Assembly: GCA_002811645.1 (NCBI GenBank)
Contig: PDIP01000016.1
Coordinates: 106,227 to 170,226, forward strand
Direction of reading: 5' to 3'
DNA length: 64,000 bases
Source of the DNA: Corallochytrium limacisporum
Taxonomy: Eukaryota; Opisthokonta
In this document: piece by piece, positions 1 through 8,216 of the stretch
Position numbering within the stretch: position 1 is the first letter of the stretch
How the letters are laid out: every line of letters begins with the position of its first letter
The notes under the pieces: generated by a model
What the model was told of the DNA's origin: nothing
The model's input: only the letters and a program-made list of their open reading frames with translations
Databases searched by the model: none
Made by a program: the position numbers and the translations under genes

Positions 1-234
1 CCGATTCTCGCGGTCCTTTCTGCGCTTCCTGCGCTTCCGTTCTTTCTTGGCCGCTTCATCTATTTCATTGTTTGCATCAGTATCATTGTCTTTGTTCACT
101 CTGCTCTCACTGGTAGAATCGTCGAAGACCTTGCCATCGTCAGAAACTACCTGGACCTCATTCGAATGGGTGTCTGTGACGAAATCGTCTTCAAGATCGT
201 CGCCTCCAGGTGCAGGTTTCCGTTTTTGTCCCAT
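1..234 (-). CDS. N-terminal fragment of a Cms1/CMSS1-like nucleolar protein (runs off the window)
   Basis: On the minus strand an ATG at 232-234 opens a frame that stays open for 78 codons to the window edge, so only the amino end is present. The peptide starts MGQKRK, then has a short acidic motif GDDLEDDFVTD, an acidic/polar stretch, and a strongly basic run (KKERKRRKRRKDR) at residues about 65-75. An acidic start followed by a lysine/arginine cluster is typical of nucleolar ribosome-biogenesis factors, and the DxLEDxF start resembles the Cms1/CMSS1 family. That assignment is inference from a short fragment. The catalytic or conserved core, if any, lies outside the window. The gene is divergent from the small membrane protein gene that starts at 681. 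Confidence 0.45.
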   Translation of the reverse strand, partial: MGQKRKPAPGGDDLEDDFVTDTHSNEVQVVSDDGKVFDDSTSESRVNKDNDTDANNEIDEAAKKERKRRKRRKDRENR

Positions 235-680
235 TGTTTTCGCTTATTCTGGAACTATTTTACAGAAACCAAGGAACAAGCTAACAGAAAAATCGTGTCA
301 CTAACATTACGCTCTCTTGTAGCCACAGTTCACTGTCAGGAATACCATTTCCTTCTGTTGGTTCCCATGTGGGAACCCCCAGCAAAACCCGCCCTTTCTC
401 TGTTCCTCCCCCATGGGTGAGACCCGCACTCTCTCCCTCTCTTCGCAAAGGACTATGGGGTGCAGTCCCTTTCTTCCCAGCCCGCTCCTACGAAAGCAAG
501 TAGTTTGTCATTGGAAATTTCTACTGGTATAGCTTTGTCGGTTCCTGAGCAGAATGTGCTGATCGTCGTCTTATTTCAGACACTTTTCATTTGTGAAGCG
601 GATGCTTGGTTTAGCAGCATTTCAGTGCTTCCGAATGGGTCGAGTGAGAAGGCCATGTGAGCAAAGAAACCAGAGACACC
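235..680. other. Divergent intergenic region
   Basis: 446 bp between two genes that point away from each other, so it should hold both promoters. No convincing TATA box was seen. A start-stop pair ATGTGA lies at 655-660, just upstream of the right-hand gene. Small open frames here lack protein-like composition. Confidence 0.6.
655..660 (+). promoter_or_regulatory. Minimal upstream ORF (ATG-TGA)
   Basis: The sequence ATGTGA is a start codon followed directly by a stop codon, ending 20 nt before the likely ATG at 681. Start-stop elements can hold ribosomes and reduce translation of the main frame. Whether it lies in the transcript is not known. Confidence 0.25.
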
Positions 681-911
681 ATGTCCTGGTTCAGGCGGTT
701 TGTTAACGAAAGGCCTTTCACAGCCTCATTGACCATTCCTGTTTGTGTACTGCTAGCATACATGGCCCATACTTTTCGTACAGACATGAGTTTACGGGAA
801 GCAAACGAAAGGGATCTGAGGGCTATCTACTCCCAAATGAACGACAGAGAGCTGCTGTACTTGGCCCAAGAAAAGATCGAAGAACGTTTGTACGGGAAGC
901 GTGGCCAATAG
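681..911 (+). CDS. Small single-pass membrane protein, unknown function
   Basis: A 76-residue frame beginning at an ATG in a favourable context (acaccATGt). The open frame extends a further 24 nt upstream but only to a GTG, so the ATG is the better start. Residues 1-10 are basic and aromatic (MSWFRRFVNE), residues about 13-31 form one hydrophobic helix (ASLTIPVCVLLAYMAHTF), and the rest is a charged, probably helical tail. Small proteins with one helix and a charged tail are common in the inner mitochondrial membrane, for example as complex assembly factors, but no family was recognised. The amino-acid composition and regular helix pattern suggest a real gene. The location is inference. Confidence 0.5.
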   Translation: MSWFRRFVNERPFTASLTIPVCVLLAYMAHTFRTDMSLREANERDLRAIYSQMNDRELLYLAQEKIEERLYGKRGQ

Positions 912-2665
912 GTCTGTTTGGAGTGTTTGATTGGCATGAAAAGAAGCGATTTAATGAACTGGTATGAACTGTTGTCATGGCATGGCTGTGATTATTTCAC
1001 AACCAGAATATCACACGGACTCCTGCTTCCCATCCGGTGGCAGCGTTTTGGTCAAGGCCAGTTTTGAGCCAATGGAATGTCTGTGCTGCCTTGTCATGGC
1101 AATCAGAGAGTCATCAGTGAACGTATCATGATTCAGTGGCAGGCCCTCTTCAAATATAGATGAGACATCAAAGGAAACTTCACTTATTACCGAGTGCGCT
1201 AGCCGGGTCCAGGCACTGAGGCGAAGTGCTTTCAATGATCGTCTTTTGCTTAACGGATATCTATCTCACAACAGAAAGGTCGTTCCTCAATAGAGTTCGG
1301 AGGATCAAACAATTGGTGGTAACGACTTGAGCACTTTCGGGACCTATGCGACATGGAAACCTCCCTGCCATCCGAAGCTGGCTGATGATCAGGCTGGCAG
1401 TGGATTATTCCAAATGCATTCTTTCGTAACGACTCCAATGCAACGACATTCGCGGTTCCACTAACGTTATCAGGCTTTAGAGCTTTACCATGGTACTGCC
1501 AGGAGGTGGCTGATCAGCACTTGTTCTCCGCCATACCTTTAGCCGCAATGAGGATCATTGCGTTCGGATTGCGCAGTGCGTAGCCTTGCGTGTAAGCTGT
1601 GTGTGCGAACGGGAAACCCTCCGCGCTCGTGGAGCACCTTTCTCCCAAAGAACCACGTCCATTCCACCCCACCGACCATAGACCGAACACCTGCGCACTG
1701 CTGCTTCTGATTGAGTACCGAGGTGTGTCGTTCTGAGTACATTCACTACTGAGCACGGAATACGTCCCTCTGATTGGTCAAAATGGTGCACATGAATTGG
1801 GGCCCTCAACGGTTTCACCTACAATAATTTGAGGTGGATTAATTGGCATATATTTACTATTGGAAAGGGTCGAAAGCCAATTCCTCCTACTCAAACTGTT
1901 GCAGTCCCTAAATGACAACCCCGCCTAACCCCTGCCGGTATGGGGTCAGCAAGAGATGCAGGGCGGAATGGCATGGCAAAGAATCTGTTGGCTACTACCG
2001 TACTTTCAGTATCGAAGCTAAGAGGCGGGAGCCGGCACGGGGAGTGAATTTTTTTTTTTTTGCATGCTAATTCGAGCCTCTCATTGGGTTCGAGCGTGCG
2101 CGCTACACGCGAAATATTGCCTTTGAATTGCTATTGTATCTATAAAATTTCAATATATTTATCATAGAAGTAATGAATCTAAGTATTGTCGTGACCTGTC
2201 AAAGCGAGCCTACAAATGCCCGACTAAGGCCAATCGAGCGCAAACGCCTGCGTTACCGACGGGCTACGTGTGAGAAGAGATAGCAGAAAAAGTTGGTGGG
2301 TTGCCGGTGAACCAATGAAAACACTGCGCTCTGTCTGTTTACCCGCTCCCCGGGGCTCATCCTTTGGGTAGCTTTAAGAAGGGAGAACCGCCTAGGCTGG
2401 GCACGGTTACAAAGAATGGGGGATCAGAGAAGAGTTTATAGGTGTATGCGCTCACATTTCAAAGGCACTACATGCGACGTTCTAGCTGAGATAGCAAGCA
2501 ACTGCTAGGTATTTTAGATTTTTTTCGTTCGTCAAAGTAGAACCGTAGCCAGCTGTGTTCATTATCTACGTGTGCTGCAAGAATATGCATCGGAGTGTTT
2601 GACAACCAACAAATCGTGGTTGCGTCTGTTTTAAAGAAAAGTAGAACTCAAAACAAATAAGAAAC
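912..2665. other. Intergenic region without a recognised gene
   Basis: About 1.75 kb. Short open frames occur on the minus strand at about 1011-1235, 1250-1438 and 1514-1818. They sit in different frames, mostly begin at non-ATG codons and match no family I know. A T11 run lies near 2050. The last few hundred bases should include the transgelin promoter; no clear TATA box is visible. Confidence 0.55.
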
Positions 2666-3229
2666 ATGGCTACCCGCGGTCCTGTCTACGGTCTTGACGC
2701 CGAGTTGAAGGCTAAGCAAGCTGCCGCCTACTCCAAGGAGGACGAAGTAATCGCTCGCCAATTTATTGCTGAGAAGACTGGCGAGACCTCCATCACTGAG
2801 GGTGAAGGTCCTGAACAGCTGCAGGAGGTTCTCATGGATGGTGTGATTCTCTGCAAGCTTGCTGACATCTTGAAGCCTGGCTCTGTGGCTGGCGCTGGCA
2901 AGCCTACCAAGATGCCTTTCAAGCGCATGGAGAATATCAACGCCTTCCTCAACTTCTGCGTGGACTTTGGTGTGATGACTGCTAACACTTTCCAGACAGT
3001 CGACCTCTACGAGGGACAGAACATGCTGCAGGTTGTCCGGTGCATCTGTAACGTCAAACTACTCAGTGAGGGCAAGGGTGCTCTCAGGTCCAGCGCCCAC
3101 AAGGAGGTCAAGACTGACCATTCCATTCCCTCCAAGCAAACCGCTGGCTATACGGGTGGTGCCAATGCTTCTGGCATCAACTACGGTCTCCGCCGTCAGA
3201 TTGGTGGCTCCACTGAGCAGCTGAAGTAA
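2666..3229 (+). CDS. Transgelin/calponin-family actin-binding protein (Scp1-like)
   Basis: A 187-residue protein, close to the 180-200 residues of transgelin/SM22 and fungal Scp1. A single type-3 calponin-homology domain occupies residues about 25-135 (helix with GEGPEQLQEVLMDGVILCKLAD, then MPFKRMENINAFLNFC and DLYEGQNMLQVVRCI, the classic CH core). A calponin-like repeat near the carboxyl end has the core GINYGLRRQIGGS at about residues 168-181. This family bundles or stabilises actin filaments in the cytoplasm. The ATG at 2666 has an A-rich leader (aagaaacATGg) and is the first in-frame ATG. Codon choice is strongly biased to C- and G-ending codons, as in highly expressed genes. The gene converges on the DHRS12-like gene, with 131 bp between stops. 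Confidence 0.93.
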   Translation: MATRGPVYGLDAELKAKQAAAYSKEDEVIARQFIAEKTGETSITEGEGPEQLQEVLMDGVILCKLADILKPGSVAGAGKPTKMPFKRMENINAFLNFCVDFGVMTANTFQTVDLYEGQNMLQVVRCICNVKLLSEGKGALRSSAHKEVKTDHSIPSKQTAGYTGGANASGINYGLRRQIGGSTEQLK

Positions 3230-3360
3230 GCATATTCTATGTCTGATCATGCTTCCCAATAACAACACAAAATATAACAATACACATCGCTGACAACGAC
3301 GGCGAGACTCTTCAAGGCAATCGTATTACAACACTTTTTTAAAGGACTAGTTTCTTCCAT

Positions 3361-4344
3361 TCAGGGCTTTTTCTCCTTACTCATACGCTCCATTTCATCC
3401 CAAAGCTTGCCACGAGCGTCAGTGCTTTCCTTAGTGAAGGACAGGGGCAGATGAGTTGGGACAGAAGCGCGATCCTCATAGAACTTGCCACCATCGTCCA
3501 GTTTCAGGCGTTCGCACATGCCCAGCCATACCACAGTGTCGGCACCCTCCTGGGGATTACGTAGGTCGTCTTTCATCCTCTTGTGGAAGTCAGGCATAGA
3601 TTCTTGTAGGGCAATGGTATCGGCCCATCCCGGATGCATGCTGAAGAAGGCAGTGTTATACTCCTCTGAGAACTTCTCCTGGAGCAGCTCAACCAGGATC
3701 AATTGCTGGCGTTTTTGCTGGGCGTAGGCCGTGGTTCCTTTATACGGTTTCAGTTTAGTTAAGTTGAGATCCAAAGACAGCTTCTCTGTGAGAGCACCCC
3801 CACTGCTCACGTAGATGACCCTGGAGGGCGACTTCGTCTCGGAACCCTTCTTCAGTGCCGGAAGCAAAGTGCGGACCAGGAGATGTGGTCCTAGGCTGTT
3901 GGTGGCGAAGTTAAAATCAAAACCTTCGTCGGTGGTCTTTCTGTCGTTCATCATAACTCCTGCATTCTGAACTAGACAGTTTATCGGTATACCACCCGCT
4001 ACCCAGTCGTCGGCGAACTTCTGGATATCGTGCAACTTGGACATGTCGAGCAGGTGGACCTGAACGTCTGTGTTCTTGGTCTCCTGGACGATTTCCTGCC
4101 GCGCTTTCTCAGCCTTGTCCTTGCTACGACAGATCATGTGAACGGTAGCTCCAGCTTTGGCAAAGGCACGGCTTGCTTCGTAGCCAATACCACTGTTGGC
4201 GCCAGTGATCACATAATGTAGACCCTTGAGACTCACGTCAGTGTCACTAGCCACAAAATCCTTGGCTCGAGCCTGGTATCCAGACTTTGTGTAGTGCTTC
4301 TTACCATTGAAGTACCAGATAATCGTTGTCAGTGTTCCAAACAT
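3361..4344 (-). CDS. DHRS12: Short-chain dehydrogenase/reductase, DHRS12-like
   Basis: A 327-residue classical SDR. The cofactor-binding glycine motif TGANSGIG is at residues 47-54, the structural NAG at 127-129, catalytic Ser at 180/181 (VSSGG) and the YxxxK pair at Tyr207 and Lys211 (YAQQK), so the active site is complete. The amino end (IWYFNGKKHYTKSGY) and the HPGWADT and STHLPLS-like motifs are those of the DHRS12 subfamily rather than general retinol dehydrogenases. The physiological substrate of this subfamily is poorly defined. A hydrophobic first 12 residues could act as a weak membrane anchor. Length fits the family (about 270-320). Start at the ATG at 4342-4344. Confidence 0.88.
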   Translation of the reverse strand: MFGTLTTIIWYFNGKKHYTKSGYQARAKDFVASDTDVSLKGLHYVITGANSGIGYEASRAFAKAGATVHMICRSKDKAEKARQEIVQETKNTDVQVHLLDMSKLHDIQKFADDWVAGGIPINCLVQNAGVMMNDRKTTDEGFDFNFATNSLGPHLLVRTLLPALKKGSETKSPSRVIYVSSGGALTEKLSLDLNLTKLKPYKGTTAYAQQKRQQLILVELLQEKFSEEYNTAFFSMHPGWADTIALQESMPDFHKRMKDDLRNPQEGADTVVWLGMCERLKLDDGGKFYEDRASVPTHLPLSFTKESTDARGKLWDEMERMSKEKKP

Positions 4345-5563
4345 AGCGCAGTTTCAATTTGTTATTGCTATACATGCACCAGTTACAAACTCTCCGTGGG
4401 CACTAAATACATTACAATTCGAACAATTTGCTACATGATTCACCGTTAAATACCACTACCACTTGTCAACCCCTGTCATTCACTCACAAGATGTTCCTTG
4501 CTAAATCTGAATGACAGTGCCCATATGCAAACAGTACCATCGCTGTCGATCTTGTGTGCCGAAACCAAATGGGCCTGCAGAGATTGATTCTTGCGTCACC
4601 TCATAGAGATGGACCTATCCTTTTCCGTGTGGAATACTGATGGAGCGCAGGCTTGACAAGCCGAGACCGGTGCTTCATTGACTACTGAATATTGTACCGG
4701 AATGGCCGTTGGAAAGAAACCCCACGAATAAGTTCTTCAGGTTCGACCCCTCTCTCGAACTGTTACGGTCTGTCTCGGGAGCTATGGCCGCATTCCCCCC
4801 AATCCTAGCACCGGCACCTAGTGCTCAAGAAAAAGCGGGTCGTAATGATCCTTACAGTTGTTCGGGAGTCTATTTTTCTTCTATCCGGAAAAGGAAGTTT
4901 CAACCCTTTGCGGGTTTCACTGGTCTCGGCCGCTGGGCGCAGTGTGACCGAGGTGATCGGTTGCGGTTGTGTACAGCAAAGAAAATGAAGGGGAGGGCTT
5001 CGTGAAATGGACCAGGGTTCAGGGTAAGGCCAAACAGAAAGGGGGCGCCCAAGTGTTGCTGCCATTGAAAAGGGAAGCCGCATAGTTGCGGAGGGTCAGA
5101 ACATTGGCAACCGGACTGCGCCACCCGGAAGCCTGAATGCACCTGTTGCTAATTGATTCTTGAACGCCGTACGGCTGTGCACACCCAATATAGGTTCAAA
5201 GTTCATACACTTTCAGTGGATACCTGACTCTCCTCTGACTTTCCTAGCTCTCTCCTGATACCCACCTTTATTTTAGCCGTCGAGCGCTGAGCCTTACCCA
5301 ATTAGGGAGGGCGAGGAGCGGGCAGACGGTTTTGTGGAAGGGGCCCTTTCCGAATTGGCTGCCCTGCACAGCATTGGCTTTTCTACACAGAGGTGCCTTG
5401 GAACGCAATGGCTCCTTAAGATGGTGGTATTTGAGTAAGAGCGAATTTGATGTGAAGATCTTGAAGTCTTTGTCTCGTCCTAAATTGTAGAAAAAGGGAG
5501 TATGGCGATGGTTCGCTACTAGGGTGTGCCAGAAACGAAATCTAGACCGCTGACAAATGCCAA
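4345..5563. other. Divergent intergenic region
   Basis: 1.2 kb between the DHRS12-like gene (minus) and the sorting nexin gene (plus), so it should carry both promoters. No long frame with protein-like composition and no clear TATA box were seen. Confidence 0.55.
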
Positions 5564-7882
5564 ATGCCAGTCAAAGATATGACGGCAAAAACTGCGAAGT
5601 ACAAAGTCTTGTTCGACTTTGACGCCCAGGAGGAAGGGGACCTCGGCCTCAAAGTTGGAGAAATTGTGGAAATCATTTCTAAACAGGACCGTTCCGGTAA
5701 CCATCAATGGTGGACAGTGCGCAATAGGAAAGGCAATGAGGGAATCGTGCCCTACAACTACATACAGGCGGTGGCTGGCGACGATGATGACGGCCCAGTG
5801 GAGTCAGACGATGACAGCGACAGCTCTGGTGTTGATGACCAATTCACAGAGTGTTCTTCTACTGCAGGAGGCAACCCTGCGTCCTCGGGACTCAACCAGT
5901 ACCCTCGACCTCCGAGCCACGGCAATGGCTTCACGGAAACAGCAGAAGACCTCAGAGTGGCATTGCTAGAGCACCGAGCCCAACAGCCTCCATTGTCTCC
6001 AACCAAAGAAGAACCTGAACCTGAGTATGAAGAACCAAAGAGAAAGCAAGGGAATGCCTCAGCCAAGGCTGCGGCGGCGGGAGTGGGCACCGTGACTATG
6101 GCAAAGAATCTTCAGGGTGGTGACAAGGGAAAGGCCCAAGCAATGCGTCCACCACCCCCAGAGACTCCTTACACACCCGTTGAAACTCCTTTGAGTGAAC
6201 CGCCATCAACAAATTCAACATCACCCACGGCAACCCCTGCAGCAGCCATCGCTTTAAGCTCTGCGCATTCGCGGCAAGTGACCCAGCTTGGCGAGCCGAC
6301 ACTAAATGGCACGGCTACATCATCAGCGACTGCAGGATCATTTGCGGGTAAGCATGGTGCAGCAATAGCAGGGACCACAGCAGTGGCAGCGGGTGCTGCC
6401 GTTGCGACCGATTCATCAGATGCTGCTTCCTCAAAGAGTCCAGTGTACGATGCCCCTGCCTACAGCGACGGAGGAGCTCCTCCGTCCTACAGAGAAAACC
6501 TTGATGCGTCTGCGTATCTTGAAGTCGACGGAAAGGCAGCTGCAGCGGAGGCAGGTACTAGCAAAGCTGGTCTTGCGAGACAGAACACAACCTCAGCTCG
6601 AATGCGTGATAGTCCTTATGACAGAATTGAGACGGGAAAGGTCCGAAGGTGGACCACCGGTACGGAAGCAAAGAGTTCGGCACAAAACTTCTACACAACG
6701 AATGAATTCCTGAAGGTGACAGTTAGCGGACCCATAAAAGAGAAGAAGCTCATGAAAACCAAGTCATACTTCAACATTGTTAGTAGCACAAATATCAAGA
6801 CCTACACCTCGCGGGAAATGAATGCGCAACGGGATTTATCCGATGCCCTGATGCTTCGTAGTATGCTCCTTGAAGAACATTTCAATCGTGTCATCCCTCC
6901 AGAGCCCTATAAAGGCAAACGGGGTTTCGGAGGTGGCGATGAGTACGAAGCGCAAAGGATTGTGAGGTCCATGGCTATCTACTTGAACCGTATTGCAAAG
7001 CATCCGATCTTGCGTGAATCAAAGGCTGTTAAACTTTTCTTGGGCGGGACCCGGTCAGAGTGGAAGTTGGAAAAGAAACGCTTCAAACCGGCTGTCTACC
7101 GACCCGGACCTGCCGCTGAGGCTGGTGTGCTATACGGTGATCTGCTCGGTCTGCAGACCCGCTTGGAACTCAATGAAAAAAATTGGAGCGCCCTCAGGAA
7201 GCGGTTCTCGAAGGTCAAGTCTGCACACAACGGCACTGATCCTATGACCGGATTTGCAGATACCCTTGAGGTCATGGCCCAGAGCTCTACTCCGGAAGCG
7301 CGTGGTGGTACAGATTCCATGCGGAAGGTTGCAGCGCTTTTGCGGGAGGGCCCACAGAGGGACAAGGAACAGTACAAACTTGAGGATGCCCTCATCGGTA
7401 TCCAAATCAAGGAGATTAAGCACCACCAGGTCGCAGCCATGGAACTCATCAAGCGCGCAGAAACAGCTGAGTCATCCATGCTCCATTACCAGAACCAAAA
7501 GAGCCTGCAGGTACAGAAACTGAAACGGGAAAATCCCCGGGCTGGAGACCCCATGAACGGTACCACAGGCTTGCGTGCGACAGCGCAGCCCACCAGTCTG
7601 GACAAGAAGGAAATCAAGGAGGAGCAGAAACAGCAAGCCAAGATCCGTAAAATGGAAAAGGAGTTGGATACGATTGTTATGAATCTGAACCACTGGACCA
7701 AGCATGCAGATGAGATCAGGGCCACTTCCCTTACTGAGCTGTACGCCTTCCTGCAGCGTAATGATCAGGAGATTCAGAGATTCATGGGTCACTTTGTGGA
7801 GCTTCGCGTCGATTACATCAAGAAGCAGCTGGACGCCTGGTCCCACATCGCTGATGATATTGCACCCGATGACGATGAGTGA
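5564..7882 (+). CDS. SH3-PX-BAR sorting nexin
   Basis: 772 residues. Residues about 11-70 are an SH3 domain (KVLFDFDAQEEGDLGLKVGE, WWTVRN, GIVPYNYI). Residues about 70-375 are a disordered, acidic then Pro/Ala/Ser/Thr-rich linker containing PPSY- and PPPP-type motifs. Residues about 378-492 resemble a phosphoinositide-binding PX domain (IPPEPYKGK loop followed by a long helix with YLNRIAKHPILRESKAVKLFLG). The remaining part is long charged helices of the BAR type ending in an acidic DDDE. This is the layout of the SNX9/18/33 group, which couples membrane bending to actin and dynamin during endocytosis. The PX segment itself looks closer to the SNX1/2/Vps5 type, so partner and compartment are uncertain. 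Start at the ATG at 5564. AATAAA follows 35 nt after the stop. Confidence 0.85.
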   Translation: MPVKDMTAKTAKYKVLFDFDAQEEGDLGLKVGEIVEIISKQDRSGNHQWWTVRNRKGNEGIVPYNYIQAVAGDDDDGPVESDDDSDSSGVDDQFTECSSTAGGNPASSGLNQYPRPPSHGNGFTETAEDLRVALLEHRAQQPPLSPTKEEPEPEYEEPKRKQGNASAKAAAAGVGTVTMAKNLQGGDKGKAQAMRPPPPETPYTPVETPLSEPPSTNSTSPTATPAAAIALSSAHSRQVTQLGEPTLNGTATSSATAGSFAGKHGAAIAGTTAVAAGAAVATDSSDAASSKSPVYDAPAYSDGGAPPSYRENLDASAYLEVDGKAAAAEAGTSKAGLARQNTTSARMRDSPYDRIETGKVRRWTTGTEAKSSAQNFYTTNEFLKVTVSGPIKEKKLMKTKSYFNIVSSTNIKTYTSREMNAQRDLSDALMLRSMLLEEHFNRVIPPEPYKGKRGFGGGDEYEAQRIVRSMAIYLNRIAKHPILRESKAVKLFLGGTRSEWKLEKKRFKPAVYRPGPAAEAGVLYGDLLGLQTRLELNEKNWSALRKRFSKVKSAHNGTDPMTGFADTLEVMAQSSTPEARGGTDSMRKVAALLREGPQRDKEQYKLEDALIGIQIKEIKHHQVAAMELIKRAETAESSMLHYQNQKSLQVQKLKRENPRAGDPMNGTTGLRATAQPTSLDKKEIKEEQKQQAKIRKMEKELDTIVMNLNHWTKHADEIRATSLTELYAFLQRNDQEIQRFMGHFVELRVDYIKKQLDAWSHIADDIAPDDDE

Positions 7883-8216
7883 GATACCGCACACCGTCTC
7901 TTGCTGTCACCATTCCAATAAACATTCACCGCCCACAATACACTGAATCCCCGCCTTTGTATAGACCTCTCTAAATGGAGCGAAATGGCACTTTCTTTCT
8001 TAATTTGGACGCTTGTTTGGTAGCCTTACACCGTGTTTCTGAAGGGCTCCAGCTGGCAATTGTCACCCCACCTCCCCCTTTCCCCGAAGAGCCAACTGCC
8101 TCCAAATTGCTGCCGCACCAGACCCTCACGCGGGCCGCATTTGCAAGCGCTCATTGCCAACCACGGAGCCCTGCCTAGGTACCTGGTGGGCTATGACCCT
8201 CTTATCTGCGCATACA
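7883..8216. other. Short intergenic region, same-strand genes
   Basis: 334 bp between the sorting nexin stop and the best THADA/Trm732 start. It contains the polyadenylation signal of the first gene and must contain the promoter of the second; nothing else recognised. Confidence 0.5.
7917..7922 (+). terminator. Candidate polyadenylation signal AATAAA
   Basis: Canonical AATAAA 35 nt after the stop codon of the SH3-PX-BAR gene, on the coding strand. Confidence 0.5.

Noticed and set aside
1011-1818. Possible broken or spliced gene on the minus strand (several short frames)
   Set aside because: Frames do not join through recognisable splice sites, mostly lack ATG and give no known motif; one RCC1-like string (SVGWNGRGSLG) alone is not enough.
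2078-2110. tRNA B-box-like GGGTTCGAGCG
   Set aside because: No cloverleaf can be built around it on either strand.
4735-4760. tRNA B-box-like string GGTTCGACCC
   Set aside because: No matching acceptor stem, D-arm or anticodon arm in the preceding 70 bases.
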